In this document: piece after piece, positions 53,850 to 63,573 of the stretch
Layout: every line of letters begins with the position of its first letter
Numbering within the stretch: the first letter of the stretch is position 1
Origin: Gammaproteobacteria bacterium
GTDB taxonomy: Bacteria > Pseudomonadota > Gammaproteobacteria > Xanthomonadales > SZUA-36
Direction of reading: 5' to 3'
NCBI GenBank assembly: GCA_021772935.1
Contig: JAJFLA010000037.1
Coordinates: 30,445 to 94,444 of the forward strand
DNA: 64,000 nt
The notes under the pieces: generated by a model
What the model was told of the DNA's origin: nothing
What the model saw: the letters and a program-made list of their open reading frames with translations, nothing else
Database searches by the model: none
Program-made: the position numbers and the translations under genes

Positions 53850-56800
53850 CTAACTTTCGCAATTCATGTAAACCTCATCAATGATATCCAATGTTTGACG
53901 AACACATTTTTCAAAAGAAAAGAGCTTTGCACGCTCCGCTCCGTTCTTAATCAGGGTATTACGTAAATCCTGGTCAGTCATCATGAATTTAATCAGTACG
54001 GCAAGCTCAATTGCATTCATCGTATTAAAGTAAATTGCTGCATCACCCGCAATTTCTTTCATCGTAGTATTGTTTGCAGCGATGATCGGGCAGTTAGTAC
54101 GCATGGCTTCTACGAGAGGAATCCCAAACCCTTCAAACATCGAGGGGAAAACAAGACAGGTCGCATTAACATATATTGCCGGCATTAACTCTTTATTCAC
54201 GTAACCCAGGAAATGAACTTTATGTTTGAGCTTTGAATCTTCGATCGCGGTCGCTACCTTTGTATGTATATCGCTTGGATATCCCGTTAATACGAGTGCT
54301 GGGGCATCTCCATAGCATTCCTCGTAATGCTCCAAAGCCTTGATTAATGTCAAATGATTTTTATGAGCCCAGGTATTTGCCGGGTAAAAAATGAATTGCT
54401 TGGGTAGACTGAATTTTTTACGAACATATTCTTCATGTTCAAGTGCTTTTTCCAGGCTGAAGTAAGTCGGGCAATCCAGCCATGTAACATGAATTTTTTC
54501 TGGTGAAATTCCGTATATGTCCACAATTGTTTGTTTGGAGAAGTGCGAAATCGTTAACACGCCATCGGCTGTCTCGGCTGACTTCTTAAAATGCTTCTCT
54601 CTCCAATTAAGTACGCCAGTAGAGAAAAACTCCGGGTAGAACTCGTGCTGTATGTCAGGCACACAATACAAGGATGGTATATTCAGTGTATGCGGATCCA
54701 GTATCAATAATGGGCTCAACCAAATATCAATACCCAATTCCTCAACCAGGTCGTGAATTTCGCTGTATTGTTCATTTGGCATTGGCACTTCATTTACACA
54801 CACCTTTTTAAGCCTTTCCATTTCCACAACTTCATTGGTGTATTCGGGTCGCAAAAACACATAGGTTTCATGGGTCTCAGAAATCCGGGGAATATGATGC
54901 ACCAATGCACGCATGTACTTTTCCATGCCACCAATTTTCCCGGGTATTAGCCCGGTAAAATTAACTCCAATCTTCAAGTTTTTCTTGACAGAACTTGAAG
55001 CCTTGTCATGTTGCATGACCTGGGCGGTTCTATACGCCGATATGGTTGACTTGGTGTGTTTTTCCCAGCTGAATTTTTTTGCTTGCTGTAGTGATTTTTT
55101 CTTCAAGGTCGATCTTAATTTTTTAGAATTAATCACATCAAGCATGCCTTGAGATAAAGCATCTTTGTCATGTGGATCTATGAGTATCCCTGCTTTTCCG
55201 ACCACCTCTGGAATAGAGGAATTATCCGAGGCAATAACCGGTACACCACATTGCATTGCTTCGAGAGGAGGTAAACCAAAGCCCTCATAATACGATGGGT
55301 AAACAAAAGCCGACGCGCCACTATACAGTGCGGCCAAATCGTCATCATTCACATAACCGGTAAAAATCAGGCGCCCTTTTAAAGCTGGGTTTTTAGAGAA
55401 CTGCTTGATAACTGGAGCTATCTTCCATCCTTTTGACCCAACCAAAACCAGATTAAGGCCAGGCACTTTCTCCTGACGTACCAGTTGCAGGAATGCCTGC
55501 ATCGCAGTTTCAATATTCTTTCGTGGTTCAAGCGTTGACAAACTCAATAGGTAGGGGGACGCAGGTATCTTGTATTTCTTTTTTACCGTACTAATTGTGT
55601 CCTGGTTGGTTTCGGGATGGAATAATGAAGAGGCCGCCAAGTGCGTTACAAAAACATTTTCCGGATTAATAAAATCGAGGTGATTGCACAGATCATTTTT
55701 TGTAGATTCGGAAATACATAATATTTTTGTCTGCTCATTAATGGAACTCAATATTCCATCAAATTGCTTCACGCTGGCCTGGGTAAAAAAATGTGGGAAC
55801 TTAATTGGAATCAAATCATAAATGGTCAGGAATTTATTGATTGATTTCTGTTGATTGATAGACTCAGGTATGGCGTAAAATGGTGAATGGAATATATTGA
55901 TTTGTCCGGGTTGCGGCCACTGTGAACTCAATCCGGAAACTGGCTCGGAAATATTCAGATTTGATACCGTATTAATATAGCCGCGTGCTGGTTTAAGAAA
56001 CTGAGGCGACGCAAAACCCTCGATGTCCAGCCCATCACTATTGGCTAAGCCAATTAATTGGTTTTCAGCAACTCGGAATATGCCTGTGCGGGACAAGTTA
56101 TTAACCGAGCCTGCACCTAATACTGAAATATCATAGCTAAGGTTAATTGGCTCAGGTTCGATCTGATTATTTTGGTATTCAATTAGGAGTTCATTTAAGC
56201 GATCAACACAGCGCTCTGTTTCCCGTTGAACAGTCATGAAATTGAACCATTTCCTGATCCCGTTAAGTCGAAACTTTGAATCAGAATAATATTTGTTTTT
56301 CAATTCGACAACTTCGTCTGCCACCAACTTTTGACTACTTAATGATTTATTATCCCCATACATTCTTGAGCAGGCCAATGGCTTATTCACGAATTTGAAT
56401 TTACAATTTTTTGAGATGGCTCTCATCCAATATTCATAATCAAATACGCAATAATATTTTAAAGAAAAAGCGCCCAATTTATTGAGTGTCTGTCGCTTGA
56501 AGAATACGGTTGGCTGGCAGATTGTGCATTGGTAAAACAAAGAGTATTTTGTTGGTTTAAAGGTGGGAAAATACAGCATATCTTCACCCTTTTTTGAAAC
56601 CCACATTCCTTTGCCATAGAGTAAATCAAAGTTGCGCCAGTTTAATTCGGAAATTGTCTTTAGTGTTTGAGGGTAATACAGATCATCGCTATTGATAAAA
56701 GCGGCAATATCCCCTTTTGCAGACTGAAAACCCTTATTGATCGCATCTGGTTGGCCTTTATCTTTTTCACTTGACCATCGAAAACTAATACCCAGACAGG

Positions 56801-57071
56801 CATTCCATTGAAAATCCTTGTTCCGTAATACATAGAATTTCAGTCCTTCCAACTCCAACACATCACAGTTTTCTTGCAACAAACTTTCATATTTTTTTAT
56901 GACCTGCACCGAGTTATCGCTGGAGCCACCATCATTTATGATGTAATCAAGATAAAAATCACCCTCTTGTGAAAGGACTGACTTTATCGTGTCACCCAGG
57001 AACTCTGCCTGATTGAAAGACGGTGTCACTATGGAGATGATGTTGTTTAATTTTTTATTTTTTTGATTCAT
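53850..57071 (-). CDS. three-domain GT2-GT4-GT4 glycosyltransferase
   Basis: 1073 residues from ATG 57071 (a GTG 12 bp upstream is possible). Order: GT2 (about 1-230, DGGSSDN and NSDDLYYP); a linker; first GT4 (about 330-690, with ASAFVYPSYYEGFGLPPLEA near 600); second GT4 (about 700-1070, CLVFPSMFEGFGIPLVEAMR near 985). The two GT4 halves are related. Such proteins make several successive sugar linkages or a polymer repeating unit; they resemble modular GTs of surface polysaccharide. Faces the Wzt gene. Convergent, 47 bp from wzt. Confidence 0.88.
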   Translation of the reverse strand: MNQKNKKLNNIISIVTPSFNQAEFLGDTIKSVLSQEGDFYLDYIINDGGSSDNSVQVIKKYESLLQENCDVLELEGLKFYVLRNKDFQWNACLGISFRWSSEKDKGQPDAINKGFQSAKGDIAAFINSDDLYYPQTLKTISELNWRNFDLLYGKGMWVSKKGEDMLYFPTFKPTKYSLFYQCTICQPTVFFKRQTLNKLGAFSLKYYCVFDYEYWMRAISKNCKFKFVNKPLACSRMYGDNKSLSSQKLVADEVVELKNKYYSDSKFRLNGIRKWFNFMTVQRETERCVDRLNELLIEYQNNQIEPEPINLSYDISVLGAGSVNNLSRTGIFRVAENQLIGLANSDGLDIEGFASPQFLKPARGYINTVSNLNISEPVSGLSSQWPQPGQINIFHSPFYAIPESINQQKSINKFLTIYDLIPIKFPHFFTQASVKQFDGILSSINEQTKILCISESTKNDLCNHLDFINPENVFVTHLAASSLFHPETNQDTISTVKKKYKIPASPYLLSLSTLEPRKNIETAMQAFLQLVRQEKVPGLNLVLVGSKGWKIAPVIKQFSKNPALKGRLIFTGYVNDDDLAALYSGASAFVYPSYYEGFGLPPLEAMQCGVPVIASDNSSIPEVVGKAGILIDPHDKDALSQGMLDVINSKKLRSTLKKKSLQQAKKFSWEKHTKSTISAYRTAQVMQHDKASSSVKKNLKIGVNFTGLIPGKIGGMEKYMRALVHHIPRISETHETYVFLRPEYTNEVVEMERLKKVCVNEVPMPNEQYSEIHDLVEELGIDIWLSPLLILDPHTLNIPSLYCVPDIQHEFYPEFFSTGVLNWREKHFKKSAETADGVLTISHFSKQTIVDIYGISPEKIHVTWLDCPTYFSLEKALEHEEYVRKKFSLPKQFIFYPANTWAHKNHLTLIKALEHYEECYGDAPALVLTGYPSDIHTKVATAIEDSKLKHKVHFLGYVNKELMPAIYVNATCLVFPSMFEGFGIPLVEAMRTNCPIIAANNTTMKEIAGDAAIYFNTMNAIELAVLIKFMMTDQDLRNTLIKNGAERAKLFSFEKCVRQTLDIIDEVYMNCES

Positions 57072-57149
57072 GAATTTAACCACTATGTGTATTGATTTAT
57101 GAAATCTTGGTTTTTATGAAGACTTTATCAGGTGTTTGATAACCCAGTA

Positions 57150-58805
57150 TTACTTTCTGACGACGCTTAGTTTTTTTTGTTTTGTAACTTCTTTTTTAAT
57201 TTCACCTAGTAAATTACCTATTTTGAGGTGGGCGTTTAATACTTCTATTGGTCTTTCTTCCATGGGATTTGATTGATTAAAGTAGCGTGTGGTCTTGATG
57301 ATCATTTTCTTGGGGTGGGCAATATTAGTTAGTTTAATTACCCCCCCCAAAATAACACGAAACACTTTGGTTGTTCGCCAGGAATAACTGGCGTAAACAG
57401 CTTGTATGTTATTGTTTTGGTCAATAATTTCGTGGCGTAAATGAGAATTATTGTGTTCAATGTCATTTTTACTTGTAATCACCTGGCGTAATTGCTCGAC
57501 CAGCGATTCATTTTCAGACTTGGCATTATTTAATTCGTTTTTCAGCACTGTGGACTCTTTCCAGACAATCTGGAATACTTTATTTAGCTCTCCGTATATC
57601 GCCTTTGATGCTTGCAGGTCTTTAGCCAGGGCCGTGGATTCCGACTTAACACTTTTAAGTTCCTTAACCTGGGCCGTGGATTTCGTCTTTGCGCTCTTAA
57701 GTTGTTTAGCCAAGGTCGCGGATTCCGACTTTGTGCTCTCAAGTTCTTTTGCAAGGGTTGTAGATTCCGACTTTACACTCTTAAGTTCTTTTGCAAGCGT
57801 TGTAAATTCCGATTTTACGCTCTCAAGTTTTTTATCCAGAGCCGTGAATTTCGACTTTGTACTCTCAAGTTTTTTACCCAGGGCCGTGGACTCTGTCTTT
57901 GAGAGCTGCAACTCTTGATATGATGCTTTTGAGCTTCGCTCTAATTCATCTATTTTCTCAATAGACTCTACTGATGCGTTTCTTTCTTTACCTAACGCTT
58001 CCTCCAACACTACCTTTTCATTGTTAGCCTTACCCAGTTCATTTTCAGCTGTTTCCAACTGCTGACCGAAAACATCCAGGCTATTCTTGGTTTCGCTAAG
58101 TTGCTGTAAAACACCTACTTCACGCTGACGCACATACTGATCAAAAACGTTAGGTGGTGCATGAAATGCGCTATCCAGATATTGATGTTCGTCCGCCACG
58201 TAAAATCTGTTAAGGCCATCAAAATAGGTAAAATGATAGCCGCTATCAATGATCAACGGTTCCCAGTCATCATATTTGACTGTTTGGCTGTTGGGCAAAG
58301 TTGCTTCGACCAATATTATCCAGGGTCTGATTTTTTCCAGATCCAGACCTTTCAACACAGACTTTTCGCTTCCTTCAGCGTCAATTTTTAGAAAGTGAAT
58401 ATCCGGCTGCGGGTATTGCTCACAAATATTTGTAAGCGTCTCGGTGAGGATTTGATAACTTTTAAGCTCAAAGCCATTTTCACGTACATGGCGCTGTGCA
58501 ATGTCTTTGATACTGGTTGAGAGTCCCGTGCCAACCACTTCGTAGAAGTCAAGCTTGCCCTTATGGGCGCCGACACCCAACTGCAAATTTATGTCTTCGG
58601 GGCGACATGTCTGAAGGTTTTTGTACCATTCATTAACCGGTTCGATATTGATACCGCGCCAACCGGCAATATAGAACGCGTTTGTCACCGAGTCGGTTAC
58701 CGGGTGCTGTGCGCCCACATCAATATAGAATCCTTTGCACACATCCTTTAGTGCTCTATGAAGCATGACATCTTCATAATTTTGAGCGTACGAAATGAAG
58801 TCCAT
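57150..58805 (-). CDS. FkbM-family methyltransferase with 14-residue-repeat coiled coil
   Basis: 551 residues. The N-terminal part is a full FkbM methyltransferase (FYIDVGAQHPVTDSVTNAFY, IEPVNEWYKNL, FLKIDAEGSEKSVLKGL, VEATLP). Residues about 298-409 hold eight 14-residue repeats of type ELxSxKSESTxLAK, giving two heptads each, a coiled coil spacer. The C-terminal tail from about 460 is short. Located just upstream of the large GT, same strand, 79 bp apart. The coiled coil may bring the enzyme to the large GT or set chain length, as in WbdD-type proteins, which is inference. Confidence 0.88.
   Translation of the reverse strand: MDFISYAQNYEDVMLHRALKDVCKGFYIDVGAQHPVTDSVTNAFYIAGWRGINIEPVNEWYKNLQTCRPEDINLQLGVGAHKGKLDFYEVVGTGLSTSIKDIAQRHVRENGFELKSYQILTETLTNICEQYPQPDIHFLKIDAEGSEKSVLKGLDLEKIRPWIILVEATLPNSQTVKYDDWEPLIIDSGYHFTYFDGLNRFYVADEHQYLDSAFHAPPNVFDQYVRQREVGVLQQLSETKNSLDVFGQQLETAENELGKANNEKVVLEEALGKERNASVESIEKIDELERSSKASYQELQLSKTESTALGKKLESTKSKFTALDKKLESVKSEFTTLAKELKSVKSESTTLAKELESTKSESATLAKQLKSAKTKSTAQVKELKSVKSESTALAKDLQASKAIYGELNKVFQIVWKESTVLKNELNNAKSENESLVEQLRQVITSKNDIEHNNSHLRHEIIDQNNNIQAVYASYSWRTTKVFRVILGGVIKLTNIAHPKKMIIKTTRYFNQSNPMEERPIEVLNAHLKIGNLLGEIKKEVTKQKKLSVVRK
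57579..57914 (-). repeat. eight tandem 42-bp coding repeats
   Basis: DNA repeat of 42 bp matching the 14-residue units in the FkbM protein, with moderate sequence variation. Such arrays may change copy number by slippage in frame. Confidence 0.8.
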
Positions 58806-58963
58806 TTATCCGTTCCTTCAATCGTGATCATTGGGTACAGCAACAAATATCCAAGAAACACATTTTTTGTTTATATTATTATTGTAACCGCTTAATAAGA
58901 TGACAAACCTATCCAGCGAAGTCAACCCGACCGGTGTGTAAATAGTGCAACCTTAATTGAGCA

Positions 58964-59124
58964 TTAATTGACTACCCAATGTGCTTCAATAAGCTCCCTG
59001 TCACCAGCAAAGCTCTGAGCCCTGAACTGATCCCCAACATTAACTGAACCAACCCCTTTTGGGGAGCCGGCCATGATCAAATCACCATCTTCAAATGCAA
59101 GAAAACTCTTAGCTTTGGTATTCT
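58964..59124 (-). pseudogene. C-terminal relic of FAH-family hydrolase
   Basis: Reading the minus strand upstream from stop 58964-58966 gives about 53 residues ending in FEDGDLIMAGSPKGVG and VNVGDQF, the conserved C-terminal end of fumarylacetoacetate-hydrolase-family proteins. It is cut at an in-frame stop near 59124 and has no start or active-site half. In the 58806-59379 gap, the rest (a small plus-strand frame 59125-59244) is not recognised. Confidence 0.75.
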
Positions 59125-59379
59125 ATGAATTCATTTACGCAATTCAGGCGTGGTGTTGGATCGGAACGGCTAAGTTTTACCGATCAACTTGCAAAGACAA
59201 ATTACTTTAATCGCGTTATTTTCCATGTTGATAAACCAAAATAATTGGCTGGCACCCCGTCATTTCTATCAGAGCTCATAATTGCTCATCAATGGTAATC
59301 CCCATAATTTTTACCTCTACCAATAACGTTCGTGGTTTGTAGTAAACCAAGGGCAGAAGACTCCTTCCCTCACCCTGAA

Positions 59380-60168
59380 TTAAGGCTTTTTCAATAAACT
59401 GAGGGTAGCAAAGGAAAAGAACTGGCCGATTTGATTGGCATAGAGCAATTTTTCCAGATTAAATATAGTGTTCACTAATAATCCAGGCCCAATGTTTAAC
59501 TTGGGAAAAGCATCAGGATTATAATATAGAATATACGCTAGCAACCCAGGGGAAACTTGGTCTACGAGCTCAAACCCGGAGTGTTGATAATGAGTGTTCA
59601 ATTCTTTTAGGTCAAAAGCCTGTTCCGTCTCGTCATCAAAAAGATCATTTTTTTTGTAAATCTTATTTCTGATTTTTTTGTAAAACCAATTGTTTTGAGT
59701 GGGTTCAAAATTTATAAAATAACCACCAGGCTTCAAAGCCCTGAATAATCGAGACATTACCACATCCATATGATGGTAGACATGATGTAACCCTCCAATC
59801 AAAATGATTATATCGTATTCTTCATCGCTATCAAACTGAGTGATATCCTGTAAAAAGATGTTGGCATCAGGAAAAGCTGCCTGGGCATGATCAACTAAAA
59901 TGGTAGAGTAATCGAATCCGGTATACTGAAAGCCTTGACAAAGAATATCTTCAAGAATAGATTTTCCTTCAGAATAACCACACATGGGCTCCAGAACCTT
60001 AATGTCACTTGTTTTTGGAAGAATATTGCGGGAGAAAAAATATTTCCATAACCTATGCTTAAACAATAAATGATTGGGGTGTTTTCGCGCCTGAAAATAT
60101 TTCTCTGAAACACGTTCAAAATGCGCGCGTTGTTGGGCCGTCGAAACTTGGTTAGACTCGACTGACAT
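59380..60168 (-). CDS. class I SAM-dependent methyltransferase
   Basis: 262 residues. VLEPMCGYSEGKSILED is motif I, FDYSTILVDHAQ motif II, and ILIGGLHHVYHHMDVVMSRLFRALKPGGYFI motifs IV-V. The C-terminal tail is less conserved. Likely modifies a glycan or lipid carrier, by context. Its start overlaps the end of the small flippase-like gene by 17 bp. Confidence 0.85.
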   Translation of the reverse strand: MSVESNQVSTAQQRAHFERVSEKYFQARKHPNHLLFKHRLWKYFFSRNILPKTSDIKVLEPMCGYSEGKSILEDILCQGFQYTGFDYSTILVDHAQAAFPDANIFLQDITQFDSDEEYDIIILIGGLHHVYHHMDVVMSRLFRALKPGGYFINFEPTQNNWFYKKIRNKIYKKNDLFDDETEQAFDLKELNTHYQHSGFELVDQVSPGLLAYILYYNPDAFPKLNIGPGLLVNTIFNLEKLLYANQIGQFFSFATLSLLKKP

Positions 60169-60493
60169 TAACGTACCCCAATATAATGACTCCTATTAAA
60201 ATAAACCCTACGCCACTAAGGTGTGATACTGATAAATTCTCATTTAGCAGATAAAAACCTATTAATTGCGTGCCAATAATTAACATGCTTGCGGCAATAG
60301 GGAAAGCATAAGAAATTGGAAACAACCTTAAAACAACAATCCAAATTAAAAAGCCAAAACCATAGCATGTGAAGCCTAAGATAAAATCGAAATTAAACCC
60401 AAACTCAGCAACTTTAATTTTATAAAGACCAAATATACTGAGAAGCAAATATGCAACAAAAACAAGAAAGTTAGTCAAGCGTATTTTCCTCAA
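60152..60493 (-). CDS. SMR/EamA-type small flippase-like membrane protein
   Basis: 113 residues with four hydrophobic segments, the size of ArnE/ArnF or EmrE units. PISYAFPIAASMLIIGTQLIGFYLLNENLS resembles the SMR helix 3-4 signature. Starts from TTG 60493 inside the upstream GT2 gene (23-bp overlap). Next to GtrB-like GT2, it likely flips a polyprenyl-phosphate sugar, as in GtrA-GtrB-type systems. Confidence 0.7.
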   Translation of the reverse strand: MRKIRLTNFLVFVAYLLLSIFGLYKIKVAEFGFNFDFILGFTCYGFGFLIWIVVLRLFPISYAFPIAASMLIIGTQLIGFYLLNENLSVSHLSGVGFILIGVIILGYVNVSRV

Positions 60494-61424
60494 TTATAAA
60501 ACGCGGCCTGCCTTTACTTTCTATATAGGTGCGACCGACATATTCACCAATAATCCCTATTCCTAATAACTGAATGCCACCCAGCAAATAAATTGGGATT
60601 ACAATGGACGCCCAGCCGGACAGAACATCGTTAAAAAAGAACTTTGCTATCAGCACGTAAAGTAACATTAAAAGAGATATTAGTGTGAAAAGCAATCCAA
60701 GTGCAGAAACCAATCGAAGAGGTGCTATACTGAATGAAGTAATACCGCTCAATGCAAAAGACAACATTTTCATTGGCGTATATTTACTTTCTCCAGCCTC
60801 CCGTTCTTTCACGTCAAAATTGATAGTAGATTGCTTAAAGCCTATCGTAGGAACAATGCCCCGTAAAAATAAATTTCCTTCATCATATTGAGACAATGCA
60901 CAAATGGCCTTGTTTGACATTAATCGATAATCAGCATGATTGCGAAGTAAGTTTACGCCCATTAATTTCATTAAAGTGTAGAAAAATTCTGCCGTAATTC
61001 TTTTGAGAGAAGAATCCGTCTTTCGGTTGTTTCGCACTCCGCAAACAATATCGAAACCAGAATTGTACTCAGCAATAAAATCTTTAATTGCTCTTTTGTC
61101 TTGTTGTAAGTCTGCATCAATAGAAATAATACAATCCACTTTGTTTTTGCACGACAATAAACCAGAAAGTAATGCATTTTGATGCCCAAAGTTTTTTGAG
61201 AGCTTTAGTCCTTCTATATATGCATTTCTTTTTTGCTCTTCAGAAATAATCTGCCAAGTACAATCCACGCTACCATCATCAATAAAAAGAACAAAGCTTT
61301 TCTCATTAATCACCTTACTTTGGACTAAAGATTCGAGGTAGGTTGAGAGTTGATTGATCGTTTTGGGTAAGATTTCCTGTTCGTTAAAACAAGGCACTAC
61401 TAACCCCAAGCTAGGTGTAGACAT
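60471..61424 (-). CDS. GtrB-like GT2 polyprenyl-phosphate glycosyltransferase
   Basis: 317 residues. GT-A domain with VVPCFNEQEILPKTINQL, FIDDGSVDCTW and IDADLQQD, then two C-terminal helices (about 230-260 and 270-295) with GIGIIGEYVGRTYIESKGRPRFIIEE, the GtrB/DPM1-like tail. Makes a polyprenyl-phosphate-linked sugar on the cytoplasmic side, donor for GT-C enzymes. In one unit with the SMR-type protein and methyltransferase. The gap to the next gene is 142 bp. Confidence 0.92.
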   Translation of the reverse strand: MSTPSLGLVVPCFNEQEILPKTINQLSTYLESLVQSKVINEKSFVLFIDDGSVDCTWQIISEEQKRNAYIEGLKLSKNFGHQNALLSGLLSCKNKVDCIISIDADLQQDKRAIKDFIAEYNSGFDIVCGVRNNRKTDSSLKRITAEFFYTLMKLMGVNLLRNHADYRLMSNKAICALSQYDEGNLFLRGIVPTIGFKQSTINFDVKEREAGESKYTPMKMLSFALSGITSFSIAPLRLVSALGLLFTLISLLMLLYVLIAKFFFNDVLSGWASIVIPIYLLGGIQLLGIGIIGEYVGRTYIESKGRPRFIIEENTLD

Positions 61425-61566
61425 AATATTTTCCCAAAAAATAAGCTCTACTCAAACTATGATTTTACGTAGGAGTCCCGTTGGCTCCCGCATTATATTG
61501 ATACATAAAATTTAAGCCAAGGTGATAAATTGAGGGCCCGAGCTTCCCGTTACCCTAAGTGACACA

Positions 61567-63552
61567 TTAATAAACATCTATTTTAATACCTGTTTTATCT
61601 GTTTTAGAATAAAACCATTGTACGCCATCTTGCACTGGACTTATGAATAGAAAGTATGTGCCTACTGCATCAGGAACGTTCAAAACTACTGAAACCATTG
61701 CCTGATCTCCGGGCAATAGAGGTTCTGGCAAGCTAAAGCGATTTCCTTGTAGGGCAACATTACCTGAAGGGTGAAGCCATAAATAAGAAAGGTGTACATA
61801 GTTTTTGTTCAAAAGACTACCATCAGCAATCCAGATTTCATTTCCTGTATTTCTAACTACGAACTTTTTATGTATCTCCCTCCCCCTTTTTAACTTTTGG
61901 GGTAAATCGATTGATTCAATAAAATAAGAAGGCTTTGCAATTGGCCTTGCATTAGTTACAGGCAGGTGATTTTCTCGGGTAATCAACGCAGCAGTGTAAC
62001 CGGTATAGCGACGACGCGAGAAGCCAAGCTGACTTAGCTCGCCTTTGTGTTTTAAGTGTAGGAGAATCCAGTTGTTGAGAGTCATTTTGGGTAGCGACCG
62101 ATCAGAATCACTGCTGTAAATAACGTTGTACGATGGCGATATTAAAGGTGGAGCAGTATGTCTGCTTCGGTAAGGATTAGAGACCACCAAATCACCAATT
62201 CTCTTTTTGTAGTCCTCTAGTTCCGACTCGCCCTGCATTCTCCTTGGGCCATCCACTCGTTCGGCTGCAATAATTTTAAAAGACGATTTTTTGAGATGAG
62301 CAGATTCCAAAAACACTGCCATGCTAAGAGGCACCTCCCCGCCAGGAATAACCCCAGAAAACACTATTCTACGTGGGCTAGAGTCTTTTCGTGGGTTTTT
62401 TTGTATCCAACTTGAAATGTATGCCACAAATTTATGGTGATTGTTAGCAACAGATTTCAAGAACAGCATGTCTGACAAGGCTTTTGGCGCATTGTTTAAA
62501 GAGAAAAAAATGATCGGGATCAATAAAAACTTGAAACCTAAGTTTCGACCCTTAAGACTTTTCCAGACTCCAGCTAAGCCACAAGCTGATACTGCATAAG
62601 CAGGTAGAAGATAATAGGTGTTGTACATGCCCATAATAAGGAAAGTAGTGACATAGGCACTACCAGCAATCAGCAATGAGTCGTAATAGGTCTGCTCATG
62701 TGGTCTAAGAATATATTGAAAAGATCTGATAGCGGTAACAGGGAGAATAATAAATATTAAAAACGGGTCGTTTATAGAAAAGTAACCCAGCACCGTCGAA
62801 AAATCTGTTGCGTGGGCAGCAAGGTAGCTAGTTTCAACTACGTGCATAGATCGCCAAATAAAGTATCCCAAAACATATGTTGTGGCAATCAAAAACAGCA
62901 ATGACGGGGCTAAATATTTACCGGTATTTTGCCTGAAATTTCGCCACAATTCGGACAGAGAATAAGCTAATGCGATTACGAACAAGACCTCTTTGTACAT
63001 AAATGCCATTCCAATGGCGAGCACAGCAATGGCGAGTACAGAGTAGTTTGCTTTAAAATTCGTAGCATGAGAATGTAGCGACTGAACAGAGCAGACGAAA
63101 ATAAGGAGAAATAGTAGTGCGTTAATTTCACCGATTTGTAGTCTTACGGCAGCATTCCCAAAGCCAATAGACAGTATGACAGTGCACCAGAGTGCAGCCA
63201 CCAGAAAACGTGAAGCTTTGGTGAAAGTTAAACAGCGAAAGAGTAATGCGCTACACAGTAGTACTTTTATTCCTGAGATGTAGTGGAAAAGCTGAGCCGT
63301 TGGAGAAATGAAGTAAGACGCTACGTTATACTCTTGTGCGGTGAAAGGAATAAACCGGCCTTGTGCAGGTGATATGTATCCAGAGAACCACAGGCCTCGC
63401 ATGACAGTGCGTACGAGCTGATGATCATCAATTGGCCCAAACCCACTAACGCCCACGGCTATATAAAATAAAAAAGCGGTAAGTGTTAATACGAAAACAA
63501 TGAGGAGCATTCTCAATACATCCGAGAGTCGAGAGATATTATAATAAGTCAT
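61567..63552 (-). CDS. GT-C-like membrane protein with C-terminal beta domain
   Basis: 661 residues. About 10 hydrophobic segments in the first 370 residues; FGPIDDHQLVRTVMRG early in the first periplasmic loop includes the DD of GT-C glycosyltransferases. The C-terminal part (about 545-661) looks beta-sandwich-like with VRNTGNEIWIADG, a NEW3/Ig-like pattern. It may glycosylate a surface glycan using the polyprenyl-phosphate sugar from the GtrB-like enzyme. GT-C identification is by pattern. Confidence 0.7.
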   Translation of the reverse strand: MTYYNISRLSDVLRMLLIVFVLTLTAFLFYIAVGVSGFGPIDDHQLVRTVMRGLWFSGYISPAQGRFIPFTAQEYNVASYFISPTAQLFHYISGIKVLLCSALLFRCLTFTKASRFLVAALWCTVILSIGFGNAAVRLQIGEINALLFLLIFVCSVQSLHSHATNFKANYSVLAIAVLAIGMAFMYKEVLFVIALAYSLSELWRNFRQNTGKYLAPSLLFLIATTYVLGYFIWRSMHVVETSYLAAHATDFSTVLGYFSINDPFLIFIILPVTAIRSFQYILRPHEQTYYDSLLIAGSAYVTTFLIMGMYNTYYLLPAYAVSACGLAGVWKSLKGRNLGFKFLLIPIIFFSLNNAPKALSDMLFLKSVANNHHKFVAYISSWIQKNPRKDSSPRRIVFSGVIPGGEVPLSMAVFLESAHLKKSSFKIIAAERVDGPRRMQGESELEDYKKRIGDLVVSNPYRSRHTAPPLISPSYNVIYSSDSDRSLPKMTLNNWILLHLKHKGELSQLGFSRRRYTGYTAALITRENHLPVTNARPIAKPSYFIESIDLPQKLKRGREIHKKFVVRNTGNEIWIADGSLLNKNYVHLSYLWLHPSGNVALQGNRFSLPEPLLPGDQAMVSVVLNVPDAVGTYFLFISPVQDGVQWFYSKTDKTGIKIDVY

Positions 63553-63573
63553 AAAATTTATCAGGTGTTAATT

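Noticed and set aside
57451..57918. Plus-strand ORFs over the FkbM coiled-coil repeats
   Set aside because: Periodic antisense of the 42-bp repeats, no start signal.
59125..59244. 39-codon plus-strand ORF next to the FAH relic
   Set aside because: Could be a small gene, but no SD, no family and it lies in decayed sequence.
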